A DNA stretch of 64,000 nucleotides from Symbiodinium sp. CCMP2592 (GCA_905221615.1 CAJNDT010000143.1:186001-250000); one strand, 5' to 3'; positions 32,841 through 44,049 are shown, counted from the first letter of the stretch. A program made the numbers and translations. Notes: generated from the letters alone by a model not told the origin.

Positions 32841-33362
32841 AATCCCTAAACCCTACACCATACCCTAAACCTCTACTTTGTCTTCCGTCCCGGCCCGAAA
32901 ACGGATGATCCTTGTGTTGCAGACCCCAAGAGCACCCATCAAGTTGACGCAGCGCCTTTTCCAAGGTTTAAAGGTTTAGGGCTTTCGGGTCTACTGCTTA
33001 GTGCTTGAAGGTGCAGTGTTCAGGGTGTGGGGGGGGCTTGCCCCGCCTCTGACTCATCATGCTTGCCGACAGCCACGAAAAGTCAAGGACTTTCTGATGC
33101 CACGGTGTAGGGTTTAGTTTTTAGGGCTTGAAGCGTGTACTCGCTGGTGCCATCCTTCCCTAATGTTGTTATTCAGAATGGTAGTGACGCTAGATACTGT
33201 CAATAGCAACACATGACGTATACTAGCAGTAGTCAGATATCGACAATGATGAGCGCTCCTGACTGTGATAAAACCGTATGAAGCCCTAAACCCCTAAACT
33301 GTAAACTCTGGACAAAAGAACATGATGATAGCAGCGATACGCCGGGTTCTTGTGAAGGAACA

Positions 33363-33472
33363 TACTTTAAGTTACCATAACAGGGATCTATGGTAAACTT
33401 AGATCCCGTAACAAGAACCCAGTAAACCCCATTGTTTACTATAGATCTCCTGTATGGTAACTTAAGTTAAAG
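33363..33472. repeat. Foldback element, IR family V
   Basis: CTTTAAGTTACCATAACAGG pairs with the GTATGGTAACTTAAGTTAA end; the middle carries TATGGTAAACTTAGATCCC. A related half is at 35,173-35,236. Confidence 0.7.
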
Positions 33473-34084
33473 AGTTCAGCAATAGCGATTGGCAATCAGA
33501 GCTTCTCCTCCCAGGTCTTGTGATGGCGTCCCTTGTCAGCAAGAGACCCAGAGGCTCCAATATCCCTGAAGTAAGTGGACAGCCGTCTTAGCCGCAAGAA
33601 TCATCACTTTTTGTGGCAAGCAGGGTAAGAAATGTATCATGACCAGTAAGTTCATGGATACTCACAGGAGTAGGTTTGCGGGTGCCGTGTGCAGGGGGTG
33701 CAAGCAGCTCACGGAATACAAGCCAGCAGGATGCCTACCGTATTAGGGTTTAGTGTTCCGGGTTTAGGGTAACTGTTGCCTGTTTGCAATACGTTTTTTC
33801 TTGATTAGGGGACTTCACCTTCAATGCAACAGAAGGGCAGCAGGCAACAACTACCCTAACCATAAGAGCTTCTCCGAGGCTTGCCGACTTACTTCCGCTG
33901 CTGACCGTTTGCTGAAAGGGTAGTTGTAGCAAGCATCATGTCAGCTATGGCTATGATTCATCTTCCCTTTGGTACGATGGCGATCATGAGGCTGATGATG
34001 ACGGTGATCACGATGATACCGGTGCTAGACGGTGCCAGGTGGGGTTCCTGGTGGTTGAGCCCTAGTAGTCAGCTGCTTTCGACA

Positions 34085-36910
34085 GAGCTTAGGTACTTGA
34101 TCTTGATTCTGGGCTTTGCGCTGCTTGGTCAAGATCTCCAAGAGATCTAAAATAGGGGGCCTTAATAAATTGAAGATAGGAGCCTTAATAATTAACTATA
34201 CTCATTTTGGAGGGGTCCTTACTATAGTTATGGTATAATATACCTTTGCCCCGGCTTGTTCCGCCCACTGGTTTGCTTCACTGCAGCTCAGGGGGATTTA
34301 CTTGGCCGAAGCAGATGGCATGATCTGTCTCATCAAGGATGAGCCGTGTGACTTCTGGGACGCATTGAACCTCTCCGTCCACAGCATGTCCACCATCGGC
34401 TTTGGTTCCATCGTCCCCCAGTCTGCGCTTGCGCACTCGGCCGTTGCCGTGGAATTTTGGATTGCAGATCCTTAGGGGTACTTAGAAATACTTTATAATT
34501 TTTGGTTTATTATAACCCCTAAGAAACAGCTAAAATTGCAGTTTTTGCTAGGGTTCTAAGTTTTTGCTAGGGTTCTAAGTTCAGTATAGGTTCCATACAC
34601 ATCAAACAAGCCCTTGACCCTAAACCTTAAATAAACCCTAAACCCTGAGCTAACCATTATAGGTTCTTATGGGTGCCGGAGCCGGCGGGCTGCTCTTTTC
34701 CCGGGTCAGCACCGCTAGCAGTCGAGTTGCTTTCTCCGACGTTGCCCTGGTGACCAACATCCGCGGCTGTCCGACAGTCACTGCGCTTTGGAGTAGCATA
34801 CTTTAATACGTTTGAAATCAAAGCAACCATGATGAAATAGATTTTACACCCTTTTTTTCTCCGGTTACTTAGTTGAAGTAACCAGAGAAAAAAAGGTATA
34901 AACTTTTATTTCATAATAAAAGCCCAGGTCACCATGCGGATCGTCAACGAGCGGCCCTTCAGTTCCTTGTTCGACGTGACCTGCCGAGTTAGTGCCCTCG
35001 TCAAGGACCCAAAAGCCGGCATGCGGATCCTGGTACCTTGTGACTGGGCTCTTGGTTAACTAGGATGCCCAGTACTACCCTTATTCCCTTTTTGTAGTTG
35101 TGTATACAGTTACCCAACAGCAAGGGAGCCCTTTTTATTCCCAGGTTACTGCGCATCCTAGATAAAGGATTGACTTTAACTTACCACAATAAGGAAAACA
35201 AAATATTTACTATAGATCCCTATTATGGTAACTTAAAGCTCCAACCCGAACCCTTAAATTAACCCTCATCGACTCCTTAAAGGAACCCTTCTAGATCCTT
35301 GTTTGGGTAACTTAAACCAAATGAAACCCTAATCCTTAAACCCCTTATAGAACCCTACATACCCTAAACCCTTATAGAGCCCTTAAAGGAACTTTGCATT
35401 AGGGTACCTTAAATTACAGTAGAAGCCCAAAAGTTGTAAACCCAATACCTCAATCCTTAAGAGCAAAACATAGGGAATCCCAGCACTATGTGGCCTTAGT
35501 CCGGTTTCCAACTTTATGGGCATACTATACCTAGAGGCTCATGCCCTACCCCTTTTTCAGGTACTTCACTTTATGGTTAGGATCTGTTGTACATAAAATT
35601 AGGTACCCCAACTTTCCCTAAGGCTCCATGTACCCATGTAGTAGATACCTAGGCCTTAAAGTACCTATTTAGGGGCCCCTTTAAGGCCTAAGTACCTACT
35701 ATATGGGTACATGGAGCCTTTGGGTCTATGGGGCTTACTGTAAATCCCACAAACAAGAACCCCAGGTGAGCTGGAGCGCAGCACGAACATGATGTTCCGA
35801 GCCGAGCCTGGCTTGCATTGATCTCTTGGACATCTCGCTGCTGTTTAGGGTTTAGGGTTTTAGGGTTTTGGGTTTAGGGATTTCGGGTTTGGGGTTTAGG
35901 GTTCAGGTTTTAGGGTTGTGTTGCTGATGCTGTTGGTACTGTTGGTGGTGTTGGCGCTGTTTTTGCTGTTGGTGGAAGTGTTGCTGCTGTGGTTGTTGTT
36001 GTGGTGGTGGTGGTCGTCCTCGTCGTCGTCGCTGCCTGCACCGGGTTTGTTTCACTGCTCATGGCTCTTTGCGGTGTGAATCTTCACTCTGCACTCTGCC
36101 GAGGTCTGGAACATCCTGCACCGCTTGGACGAGAAGAGCCCATTATACGGCCTTGATGAGCACAACTTCGAGGACAAGTTCCTGGCTTTTGTGGTGCAAA
36201 TTGAGGGCACAGATCAGACCTACATGCAGAAGGTGTTCGCTAACAAATGCTACTACCCCTCGGACTTCCGCTTCAACGAGTCCTTCGAGGATATCATGAC
36301 CATGGGCACCAACACTATCACGGTTGACTTGAAGGGGCTCAGCACCACTCGACACGTTGCCGAGCGCTCCAAGCGGTTGAGCTTCCTCAGGGCGAACACA
36401 TTCACACCTGACGAGGCAAAGAAGATGGCAGCCTTCCAAACAGACCAGGACAAGCAAGACGAGGACGGGGGTTTCACAAGACAGCGTGAAGGTGAGAGGC
36501 TGCGGGATCTGCTCAGGCAAGATGATTCCATGGCAGGTGCTTATGCAATGTATGCCAATGTATGCACAGACTTGTGTTTATGTGTTTCTTGGACTTGCAA
36601 GGACGTAGATGCATCGGCAAGCACCAGACCCTCTGACGGATTCTTGCCATCAGAGGACTACAGCGACAGGGATACAGGGTCGTCTACCACCACTCCTACT
36701 ACAACTATTAATACTACTGCTACTACTACTCCTGCTACAACTACTATTGCTGCTACTACTGCTACCACCACTATTAGTACTGCGAGTACTACTACTGCCT
36801 TTGTTGATACTAGAAGAGCCCCTGCAAGGAGCTTGAATGCGTGGACGCGGAAAAGGAGATATTCACAGCTGCCTGCTGAGTTCCCTGGAGGGGAGCACCG
36901 GGTGGTGTAG
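34085..36910 (+). CDS. Inward-rectifier (Kir-type) K+ channel, multi-exon
   Basis: Integral-membrane K+ channel with pore and cytoplasmic Kir domain. Best exons: 34,287-34,448 (pore helix and filter SMSTIGFGSIVP), 34,663-34,776 (GGLLFSRVSTASSRVAFSDV, matching the Kir G-L-x-F-x-R...FS motif), 34,928-35,032 (TMRIVNERPF), and from 36,104 (WNILHRLDEKSPLYGLDEHN, matching the H-x-I-D-E-x-SPL motif) onward. Introns 34,449-34,662, 34,777-34,927 and 35,033-36,103 are GT-AG and phase 0. A likely TM1 segment (RYLILILGFALL) lies at 34,091-34,126, but its splice to the pore exon is not resolved. The filter has Phe (TIGFG) in place of the commoner Tyr. The frame stays open past 36,536 into a Thr-rich microsatellite to a stop at 36,910, which may be intronic. 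The N-terminus was not found. Confidence 0.75.
34154..34252. repeat. Foldback element, IR family A, inside a Kir intron
   Basis: Starts GGGGGCCTTAATAAATTGA; the core GGTCCTTACTATAGTTATGG is shared with the family A copy at 62,120-62,205. It fills most of the intron between the TM1 and pore exons. Confidence 0.6.
34777..34927 (+). repeat. Introner-like foldback intron of the Kir gene
   Basis: A 151-base GT-AG intron beginning GTCACTGCG and ending AAAGCCCAG, followed by a second GTCAC that starts the next exon, so a 5-bp direct repeat spans the insertion. Inside, 38-base inverted arms (about 34,837-34,872 and 34,877-34,914; cores TTTTTTTCTCCGGTTACT and AGTAACCAGAGAAAAAAA) make it a foldback element. 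This is the layout expected of a transposon-derived intron. Confidence 0.75.
35059..35165. repeat. Foldback element, IR family N, in the Kir intron
   Basis: CTAGGATGCCCAGTACTACC and the GGTTACTGCGCATCCTAG end are the arms, very close to the copy at 1124. Confidence 0.75.
35526..35612. repeat. Partial foldback element, IR family K
   Basis: CCTAGAGGCTCATGCCCTAC and GGTTAGGATCTGTTGT match the left half of family K; the right arm is missing. Confidence 0.6.
35629..35730. repeat. Foldback element, IR family L, in the Kir intron
   Basis: CTAAGGCTCCATGTACCCAT and ATGGGTACATGGAGCCTTTG arms; inner AGGCCTTAAAGTACC and GGCCTAAGTACC. Confidence 0.85.
35845..36050. repeat. Telomeric block and GTT/GCT trinucleotide tract in the Kir intron
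   Basis: TTTAGGG units (35,845-35,905) followed by GTTGCTG-type triplets and GGTGGTGG up to the exon at 36,104. Confidence 0.75.
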
Positions 36911-36925
36911 CACGGCAGATAGCTT

Positions 36926-37031
36926 CGGTTGATGATATAAATCCTGCACTACCCATAACAAGGAAAATACCATAATTCCCATAGTTTACTGTAGGGTCCT
37001 TCGGGTAATGCAGGATTTATATCATCCACCG
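36926..37031. repeat. Foldback element, IR family E, just after the Kir stop
   Basis: GGTTGATGATATAAATCCTG and CAGGATTTATATCATCCACC are the arms. It starts 16 bases after the stop. Confidence 0.8.
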
Positions 37032-37379
37032 TTGCAGCACTCCTACCACTGGTGTGGATATTTGGGGATTATATGATGGTACATGGAGCGTAAGTATCAT
37101 CAGTAGCGATACTGATCAGATGGTACAGTACCAGCAACAAAAGCGCTTAACTGTACCAGTAGCTCAACAGCAAGAAAGACCGATATGTTGTCAAGCTGCA
37201 GTGGTGGGATTTTCTACACATTTCCAGCACATGTGTCGCCTTCCAGGATGCCTGTCGTGATCCTATGGATTTACACGACAGTTCCCATGCAAACCGCAAA
37301 TATTTGCTGCAACAGAGTGTTTCAGGTCTCAATACTACTACTAGTACTAGTATTACTTACTAGTACTTGTGGTGGTAGT

Positions 37380-37389
37380 ACTAGTAGTA

Positions 37390-37450
<61 letters not shown>

Positions 37451-37462
37451 AACTACTACTAC

Positions 37463-37555
<93 letters not shown>

Positions 37556-37638
37556 CTGCTACTACTACTACTGCTGCTACTACTACTACTACGACAACTG
37601 GTACTGCTACTACTTCTAATAATAACAATACTACAATA

Positions 37639-37689
<51 letters not shown>

Positions 37690-37723
37690 GCTACTGCTAC
37701 TGCTACTACTATTACTACTACTG

Positions 37724-37758
<35 letters not shown>

Positions 37759-37795
37759 GCTCCTGCTCCTGCTCCTGCTTTTGCGCCTGCTCCTG
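37380..37795. repeat. (CTA)n microsatellite
   Basis: About 400 bases of ACT/CTA triplets with sparse variants; long Thr-, Leu-, Tyr-, Val- and Ser-rich frames on both strands are artefacts. Confidence 0.95.
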
Positions 37796-37870
37796 CTGCT
37801 GCTGCTGCTGTCGCAGATGCTGCTGCTGCCGCTGCTGCTTCCTGCTGTTGCTGCTGTTGCTGCTGCTTCT
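37755..37870. repeat. GCT/CTC triplet tract
   Basis: GCTCCT, then GCTGCT units immediately after the CTA tract. Confidence 0.85.
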
Positions 37871-38242
37871 GCCACGCTGTTACACAACACGGTTCATGGC
37901 TGGTTGAACAGTCGCCCCTGGATGTGACACAGTGCAAAGCTCGGTGGAGCCGTGCGAGATTGCGTGGTGTTTAGAGGGGAATAACTTGATGACCCGCAAC
38001 CCTAGTAATCGCTACTATGATACAAAGAGTAGCGGGCTCTGTACTCACCATGACATGACCACAGTTAGTTCCGAAAGTACATCCCAGTGTTCCCACTATA
38101 TATGTGGTTTTCCCCTCAACGCAGCCCAGTGCACAAAATTGCGTGGTGGTGTTGTAGGTCTGGGTGTCTGCAAACCGCGATTAAAGAAAACATTGCGTGA
38201 GTAAGTCTCGAAATGAATGTCCACCTTATACCCCTTAAACCA

Positions 38243-38345
38243 TAGACTCCAATATCCCTTTGTTAAGGAATACTCCTTAAATCATAATAGGGATCCTATA
38301 GTTTAAGGTATACTCCTTGATTTGGGGATGTTGGAGTCTCTGGGA
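38243..38345. repeat. Foldback element, IR family D
   Basis: Left end ATAGACTCCAATATCCCTTT and right end GGGATGTTGGAGTCTCTGGG; the core AATCATAATAGGGATCC is typical. Confidence 0.75.
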
Positions 38346-39411
38346 ACCCTGGGCCCTAACTTAACATCTTCCAAAACCTGCATTACTGGTATAGGAACCC
38401 CCCCCAACAAGCGACCCATGATTTTCCGACATGCTCATATGATAGGGAGAACAGTAGTAGCAAGAAACATTAGTTAATGACAGTCAACAACAGGAGGAAT
38501 CGCAGTTGCAGAGGAAAGTACTGCTGATAACAGGAACAGTAATGATAGTTGCAATGATTTCCAGCTGGATACTGATGCTAGCAAGTATCGTACCATTCCC
38601 CAGTAATTCCCCGCTATTTATTAGCCACGCACGCTCGGCTGGAACTTAGCTCTAGTAATGGTAGCAAATTGCCTGCACTTAGTCTTCCCAGTCAGTCGCT
38701 GAGCGACTTGCGGATTGGCAGACCAGCGCAGGCCATAGGATCTTCCTGATGAGGGCAGAAGGGCGTTCATGAATGACAGCCCATCTAGCCCTTTTCGGGG
38801 CGACCAAAGCAAAAAGCAAGTCTCAGTGCATGGCGTTGCTTGGGGGAAGTGGAAGCCTTCTCTTTTCTGGGTCTGCGCTGGATTAAGCTATGCGCTATGC
38901 AAGCCTGAGAGTATGGGAACCCCTAGATCGAAACGCCTTTACATGATTATGAAAAGCGGTGGCCGTGATAGTACCAAAGACAGTTTACACAAATGATATT
39001 ATGTTAATACAGTTGTCATTCAAATCATCAGCCAGTGCCGATGATACTCACTCCTACTAGCAGCGCGGTACAGATAGGGATCTTGAATCGAAGCTTGTTT
39101 TCGCAGCTCAATTGATGCGCGATCCCCACACGTAATAACCATCTTAGCAATAGGGTATTGGTGAAACAGGAACTGGTGAGCAGAACAGTAATCATTCTGA
39201 TAGTACGTATGCACTTCCTGGTTTGTGTGTTCATTGCTTATCTTACTTCGTTGTGGAATATGTTTTATGTGCGTGCACAAAAACTCGCTTAGGTATATAC
39301 ATACTATGTATATATATCTATATATATATATATATATCCCTAATTGTTGTTAGGCCGCTTGACAGTGTGTAAGGTGGTTTTGGCGTAGGCACGATAAATG
39401 TATTACGTTGA

Positions 39412-39526
39412 GGTCCCCAGATTACTTGAGGAATATACCTTAAATTATAGTAGGATGCCTACCATGGTTAAACTCTAAACCATAAACCCTAACTCCTTAA
39501 TTTAAGGGATATTGGAGTCTCTGGGT
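39412..39526. repeat. Foldback element, IR family D, with telomere-like insert
   Basis: The right arm AAGGGATATTGGAGTCTCTG is intact. The middle carries CTCTAAACCATAAACCC, telomere-like units not present in other D copies. The left arm is degraded. Confidence 0.55.
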
Positions 39527-39734
39527 CGGTCACGGAGATTCCTGACCAGCTCAAAGAAAGTGTCAGCTGAAGGCCTGCAGGACCAGGAAGCTCAAGGTGG
39601 TATCGGGTTTAGGGTTAGGGTTCAGGGTTTGGTTTAGGGATTAGGGAGTTTAGGTGGGGTTCATGCCAGCTAAATAACATGCCATGCCTCAGCTGCTACC
39701 CATCCAAATAGACTGTAGAGGCCAGTGATTCGCC

Positions 39735-40325
39735 ATGTGGACTGGGCTCTATTTGGGCGACTGTTACCGGCTCTTCAGAAGACCTCGGTCGCTCCTGGCA
39801 CAAGTGCTGAACTTGGGATGTGCATACTATCTTGCAGTGATGCTCTGGAAAGTCGTCATGGTGACCACAAACTGTGAAAGCCCGGTATTCATTGTGCAGA
39901 GTGGCGGCGACCTCAGGTTACACCGCGGCGACATCTTCTTCCTCACTGGCTCAGATTCATTCAGAGCAGGCGATGAGGTGGTGTATCAAGTACCGGGCAG
40001 GGATGTTTTGGTTGCTCACAGGGTCGCCAACGTCCATGAAGAGCCTGATGGAACGCTAGCCTTGCTCACGAAAGGCGATGATAATGTTGTGAATGACCGC
40101 GGTCTCTATCCGCAGGGGCAGCTGTTCCTTACCCGGCCGGAAATCGTCGGGCGTGTTTCTGCATATCTGCCATACCTGGGGATCCTTATACTTATGTTGA
40201 ACGACTATTTGTATTTGAAGTATTGGCTTTTTTTCTCGATGGTTTTCGCTTGCTTGGCTGGCCGTGGAAGTTGGAAGAGGTTCTTTGCATTGAGTTTGGC
40301 AGACTGTGTGGCCCATGGCTTCTAA
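39735..40325 (+). CDS. SEC11-like signal peptidase subunit lacking the catalytic Ser
   Basis: Intronless 196-aa frame with a Kozak-like GCCATGT start. SEC11 is the catalytic subunit of the ER signal peptidase complex, which removes signal peptides in the ER lumen. The order fits: N-terminal membrane segment (LNLGCAYYLAVMLWKVVMV), box B, HRGDIFFL, the His box VAHRV (His95), LTKGDDNVVNDRGLY with Asp115 and Asp121, then C-terminal hydrophobic segments. SEC11 proteins normally have SGSMEP, whose second Ser is the nucleophile. Here the segment reads SGGDLRLHRGD: Gly58 replaces that Ser, the Met-Glu-Pro is gone and one residue is missing. The rest is well conserved, so this may be a live pseudoenzyme, a recent loss, or a sequencing error. 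No duplicate gene in the window. Confidence 0.85.
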   Translation: MWTGLYLGDCYRLFRRPRSLLAQVLNLGCAYYLAVMLWKVVMVTTNCESPVFIVQSGGDLRLHRGDIFFLTGSDSFRAGDEVVYQVPGRDVLVAHRVANVHEEPDGTLALLTKGDDNVVNDRGLYPQGQLFLTRPEIVGRVSAYLPYLGILILMLNDYLYLKYWLFFSMVFACLAGRGSWKRFFALSLADCVAHGF

Positions 40326-40818
40326 AGCTGTTCTTGCAGGTTTCCACTGTAGCACCTTGCAGTCTGCCCCGTACAGTTGGGCCGAACGCTGCAGGTACTC
40401 GCTCAAAAGACCGAGACTGCGACCAAAAGATGAATCTTGTAGCCAGTCCGGTACGGTTGGTCATGAAGAACCCCTATGAAACATAGGTTCAATATCATTT
40501 GAACATCGGTTTCATTACAGCCATCATCACTTAATGGAACAAGAATCAGGAGGTACTCTTGGAACCCTAAGCCCTCAACCCTACAACCTAAACCCTACAC
40601 CCTAAACCCTAAACTCTAGACCCTACTTGGCAGCGCAAGCGACCATGAATGGAAGCTCAGGGAGTGCATGCAACAATCCTTTTAGGGCTTTTGGGTTTGG
40701 GGTTTCAGGGTTTGGCGTCTTCAGTTTGAGGTCTGAGTCTGGGGTTGAGGGTTGGGGGTCTCGAGTTTGAGGTTTTCGGCTTAGGGTTCTGGTTTAGGTT
40801 ACCTAAGTTGTCTCCCTG

Positions 40819-40929
40819 ACCCAAAGGCCCCATGTACCCATATAGTAGATACTTAAGCCTTAAAGTACCCATAAAAGGGCCCCTTTAAGGCCTAAGTATG
40901 TACTATATGGGTACATGGAGCTTTTGGGT
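40819..40929. repeat. Foldback element, IR family L
   Basis: CCCAAAGGCCCCATGTACCC and GGGTACATGGAGCTTTTGGG are the arms; inner AAGCCTTAAAGTACC and GGCCTAAGTA. Confidence 0.85.
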
Positions 40930-41019
40930 GAGAGATTGAGACTCAGCTGTGGTAAATTCGTAGCCCCTCGGCCCCCTAATCTGAACATGCCTCCTTGGCC
41001 CTTCTTGGAGCCCGAAATG

Positions 41020-41120
41020 GAGGTGTCCGAAAATTAGGGGTACCATAGTTTGGGGACCTTATAATAGGGATCCTGCTACTTAGGGTACTATATTTGGGTC
41101 CCCTATTTTCGGAAACTCCC
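41020..41120. repeat. Foldback element, IR family C
   Basis: TGTCCGAAAATTAGGGG and the CCCTATTTTCGGAAACTCCC end. Confidence 0.8.
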
Positions 41121-41189
41121 AAACTAGAACTCTTACAGCGCTGCAAGAGAACCCTCGAACCAGGCGACTCAGCTACGGCAGGTCTTACC

Positions 41190-41277
41190 TTGGTTTCTAG
41201 GGAATGGAGGAATGGGGTGCAATTATAGCTACTATTACTACCATTCTTCCTTTCCCTACTAACCAAAGGTAAGTATT
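41190..41277. repeat. Foldback element, IR family U
   Basis: TAGGGAATGGAGGAATGGGG and the ACCATTCTTCCTTTCCCTA end; near-copy of 1721-1806. Confidence 0.7.
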
Positions 41278-41744
41278 CCTATTATTAGTATTATTATTAT
41301 AGTACCCTTATTATAGATCCCTTATTATGGATCCCTTATTATAGATCCCTGGTAAGAGGTAGGTTACAGGAGCATTCGGGAGCCTCCGAATCTGAGATGC
41401 TTCTCCGGAGCTCTCTTTTCGTTTTCTTTCGATCTGCCGGGGTTGCTGCAAGGCTTACTAAACCAGGTTTACTAAAGAGGATCACGAAAATGAGGCTTAC
41501 TAATTATATGGGTACTACAGTTCGAAGCCCATACTGCTCTGAACCCAACAGCCCACAAAAGAAACCATGACCCTTAAGGCCTGCAGTCGAGATGAGCCCC
41601 AAAACCTCCGCACACAAAGGCGCGAGTGACTGCGCTCTACGCCGAAGCACTTGCCGCCGACACTGTCTTCGAGGCTGCAGATGCACAAACTCCCGGTTTA
41701 AGGCTCTTCGGTGCCCAAACCCTAAAGCCCTAAACCGTACCTCC

Positions 41745-41840
41745 TGCACCCTAAACCCCCTAAACCCTAAACCCCGTAAACCCTAAACCCCATAAACCCT
41801 AAACCCCCTAAACCCTAAACCCCCTAAACCCTCAACCCTA
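41745..41840. repeat. Interstitial telomeric block with CCCC spacer
   Basis: Regular CCCTAAACCCC(C/A/G)TAAA units in C-strand orientation, about six units. Confidence 0.85.
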
Positions 41841-41858
41841 AAAAGACCTGTTGACACA

Positions 41859-41963
41859 TGGGTGGTTGTCAAAATTAGGATCCTTTTTTGGGTCCTTTTA
41901 TAATACGGCACCTATTATTTAGGGTGCCCAAAATAGGGACCAAAATTTTGACAACCACCCAAA
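41859..41963. repeat. Foldback element, IR family I
   Basis: TGGGTGGTTGTCAAAATTAG and the CAAAATTTTGACAACCACCC end. Confidence 0.85.
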
Positions 41964-42064
41964 TCCATGTTGAAGTTTGAAGCGCGCATCGTTCAACCCG
42001 ATGCTGCACGCCTAATCCGACACTCTGTTGCACCAAGACGCATCAAACGTATCAAACCCGAAAC

Positions 42065-42226
42065 TAGGTTCCTGAACTGAGCAGTACTCTTTTGCCCTTT
42101 TTGATATGGGGGGCCCCCTCATTCAACACCTAATAGTAGGAAAAAAGCCTACTTTTTAAGGACTTATATAAGGAAATCATAATAGGGAACAATAAAAAGG
42201 TAGGTTCTTCAGGGTTAAGGTAGTCT
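42065..42226. repeat. Chimera of family J (left) and family B (right)
   Basis: The first part GTTCCTGAACTGAGCAGTAC through AATAGTAGGAAAAAA is family J. From about 42,150 the sequence becomes family B (TTTTTAAGGACTTATATAAG to the TTCAGGGTTAAGGTA end). Neither family is complete. Confidence 0.6.
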
Positions 42227-43389
42227 GTAAACCCCGGAGCTTCAACAAACTCCATCCTACGTCCTAAAGTCTGAAAGGCGAGAGTCAGTGTTGGCCCTTA
42301 TACTCGAGTCCAAGGCCCCTCAACCCTAAATCCTAAACCCCAAAGCCTACAGTGAGCCCTGAACTATCAACTATAGAATTCCCCCTTAAACGACTGCACC
42401 CTCCAGTTGGCTGAAGGAGCCCATCTATGTGCTGGGAATGAAAGCGTGCACGGAGCCCACTCGATTTCGAATCTTTCAGTCTGTTAAGAGGGTTCTATAG
42501 GTTTTTCCCAGAGGTTCCTTTTCGGTGGCGTTCTATAGAACTTGAACTAAATAGGAATGAGTTGTCCGTATATTCCGGTGCTTTTCAAGCAGTGAGTTTT
42601 CTCTCGAGGGGCTGAGGGCCGATTGTTTTTCGAACTGGGGCTCAATAAGGGCTCATAGGCAACAGAATTAGAAGCTTCCCAGAGGCTTTGTTTTTGGATT
42701 AAGGGCTTGCGCGGGCTTAGTAGGGGCGTTTTTATGTGCTGGATCGCAGGTCAGGCTTCCGTTCCACGGTGTCGTTCCACAGTCTGGGGTGTCTTTCAGA
42801 TCTCTCCAGGGTTACATGATTAGGGCACAGTGCCCTAGCATATTTCGGCACCATCACATTGCAATTGCTAAAGCAATGGCACCCTGAATGCAGTCAACCG
42901 GTCAAATGCAGACCAATCAAGGCTATCATCGGCATCCCAATGCGAAAGCCCTGAACGAAAGGAGCTTTGCAATCAGGGGGCCACTAGCTGTCGTTGCACA
43001 AAGGATGGGCTGACCCCATCGCCCGAAGAGTGGTAATCATCAGGTTACGCAGGCGCCTCAACACTTAGAATAGGTTATGAGGTGTATTTTGTTATGGCCA
43101 TACCACTGAAGCCCCAAACCCTTGGCATCACTACCGGATGATTCGCTTTTGGCTTGACTATCCCAAGGTTTGATCGAGGCTTCCTACTGCTGAGCAAAAA
43201 CGTCTGGAAAGAGATCATGCTATGTTTGCTACCCGGAATCAAGATCGGTAATGCTTTCAAGCCATGATGATGAGGATGCTGCCCTAGACCCTAAACCCTA
43301 AACTAATCCCAGATGATGAGAACGAATCCCAATTGTGCCGAGGCCTCCCACTTGAGAAACAAAAGTTGCCAGGGTGTCCCAGGGCCATA

Positions 43390-43511
43390 CTTAAAGGATC
43401 ATGGGACTTAGTAAGTATGGTTGTAAGTACCTTAATTGGGGTTATAAGTACGTATAAGTATAGTTACCCGAATAATAACCTTAGTTACTAAGTCCCATGA
43501 TCCTTTAAGTA
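43390..43511. repeat. Foldback element, IR family F
   Basis: TACTTAAAGGATCATGGGAC and GTCCCATGATCCTTTAAGTA are perfect 20-bp arms. Confidence 0.9.
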
Positions 43512-43933
43512 GTCCTGGGCGGAGCCGATAGAAGCCTTCGAAGGTTTGGGGCCCCAAGGCACCTAAATATAAACTATTGAGACCTACTCCCCCTTTGTAG
43601 GGATGACGATGATGTCACTGAAATCTAAGCCCTGAACCCTCAGTCCTAAATTAAACCCCAAAGCTAAATCCTAAACCCTAAACCTTTACCCAGAGCCCCA
43701 AACCTCTATAGGTGAGGCGGAGAGTGAGTGGCAGCTGGCTCTCCATGCCTTGGAAAAGGCCTGGCTTGAGTGCTACTGTAGGGATCAATTACTGTTACAG
43801 GGCTTTCTATAAGAGTTCCTTTAAGGGTCCTTCAAGGACAACTACCAATAAGGGTTGCTGTAAGGGCAGTACTTCTAAAGGTTAGTGGCCCTCTATAAGG
43901 GCTACAAGAAGGGTTACTATAAGGGCTACTACT

Positions 43934-44032
43934 GTTGATGATATAAATCCTGCATTACCTTAAGGACCCTAAACTATGGGAATTATGGTGTACTCCTCAT
44001 TATGGGTAATGCAGGATTTGCATCATCAACCG
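43934..44032. repeat. Foldback element, IR family E
   Basis: TTGATGATATAAATCCTGCA and the GCAGGATTTGCATCATCAAC end, with AGGGCTACTA on both sides (43,922-43,931 and 44,037-44,046), a possible 10-bp target duplication. Confidence 0.8.
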
Positions 44033-44049
44033 TATGAGGGCTACTATGT

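Larger units (their letters stand above)
37900..39720. other. No confident gene between Kir and SEC11
   Basis: Holds two family D elements, an AT dinucleotide tract at 39,281-39,340 and unique DNA. The frames at 38,621-38,996 and 39,020-39,280 have no features I trust. Confidence 0.45.

Noticed and set aside
37185-37974. Thr/Tyr/Ser/Val-rich frames of up to 201 codons
   Set aside because: Translation of the CTA and GCT triplet tracts.
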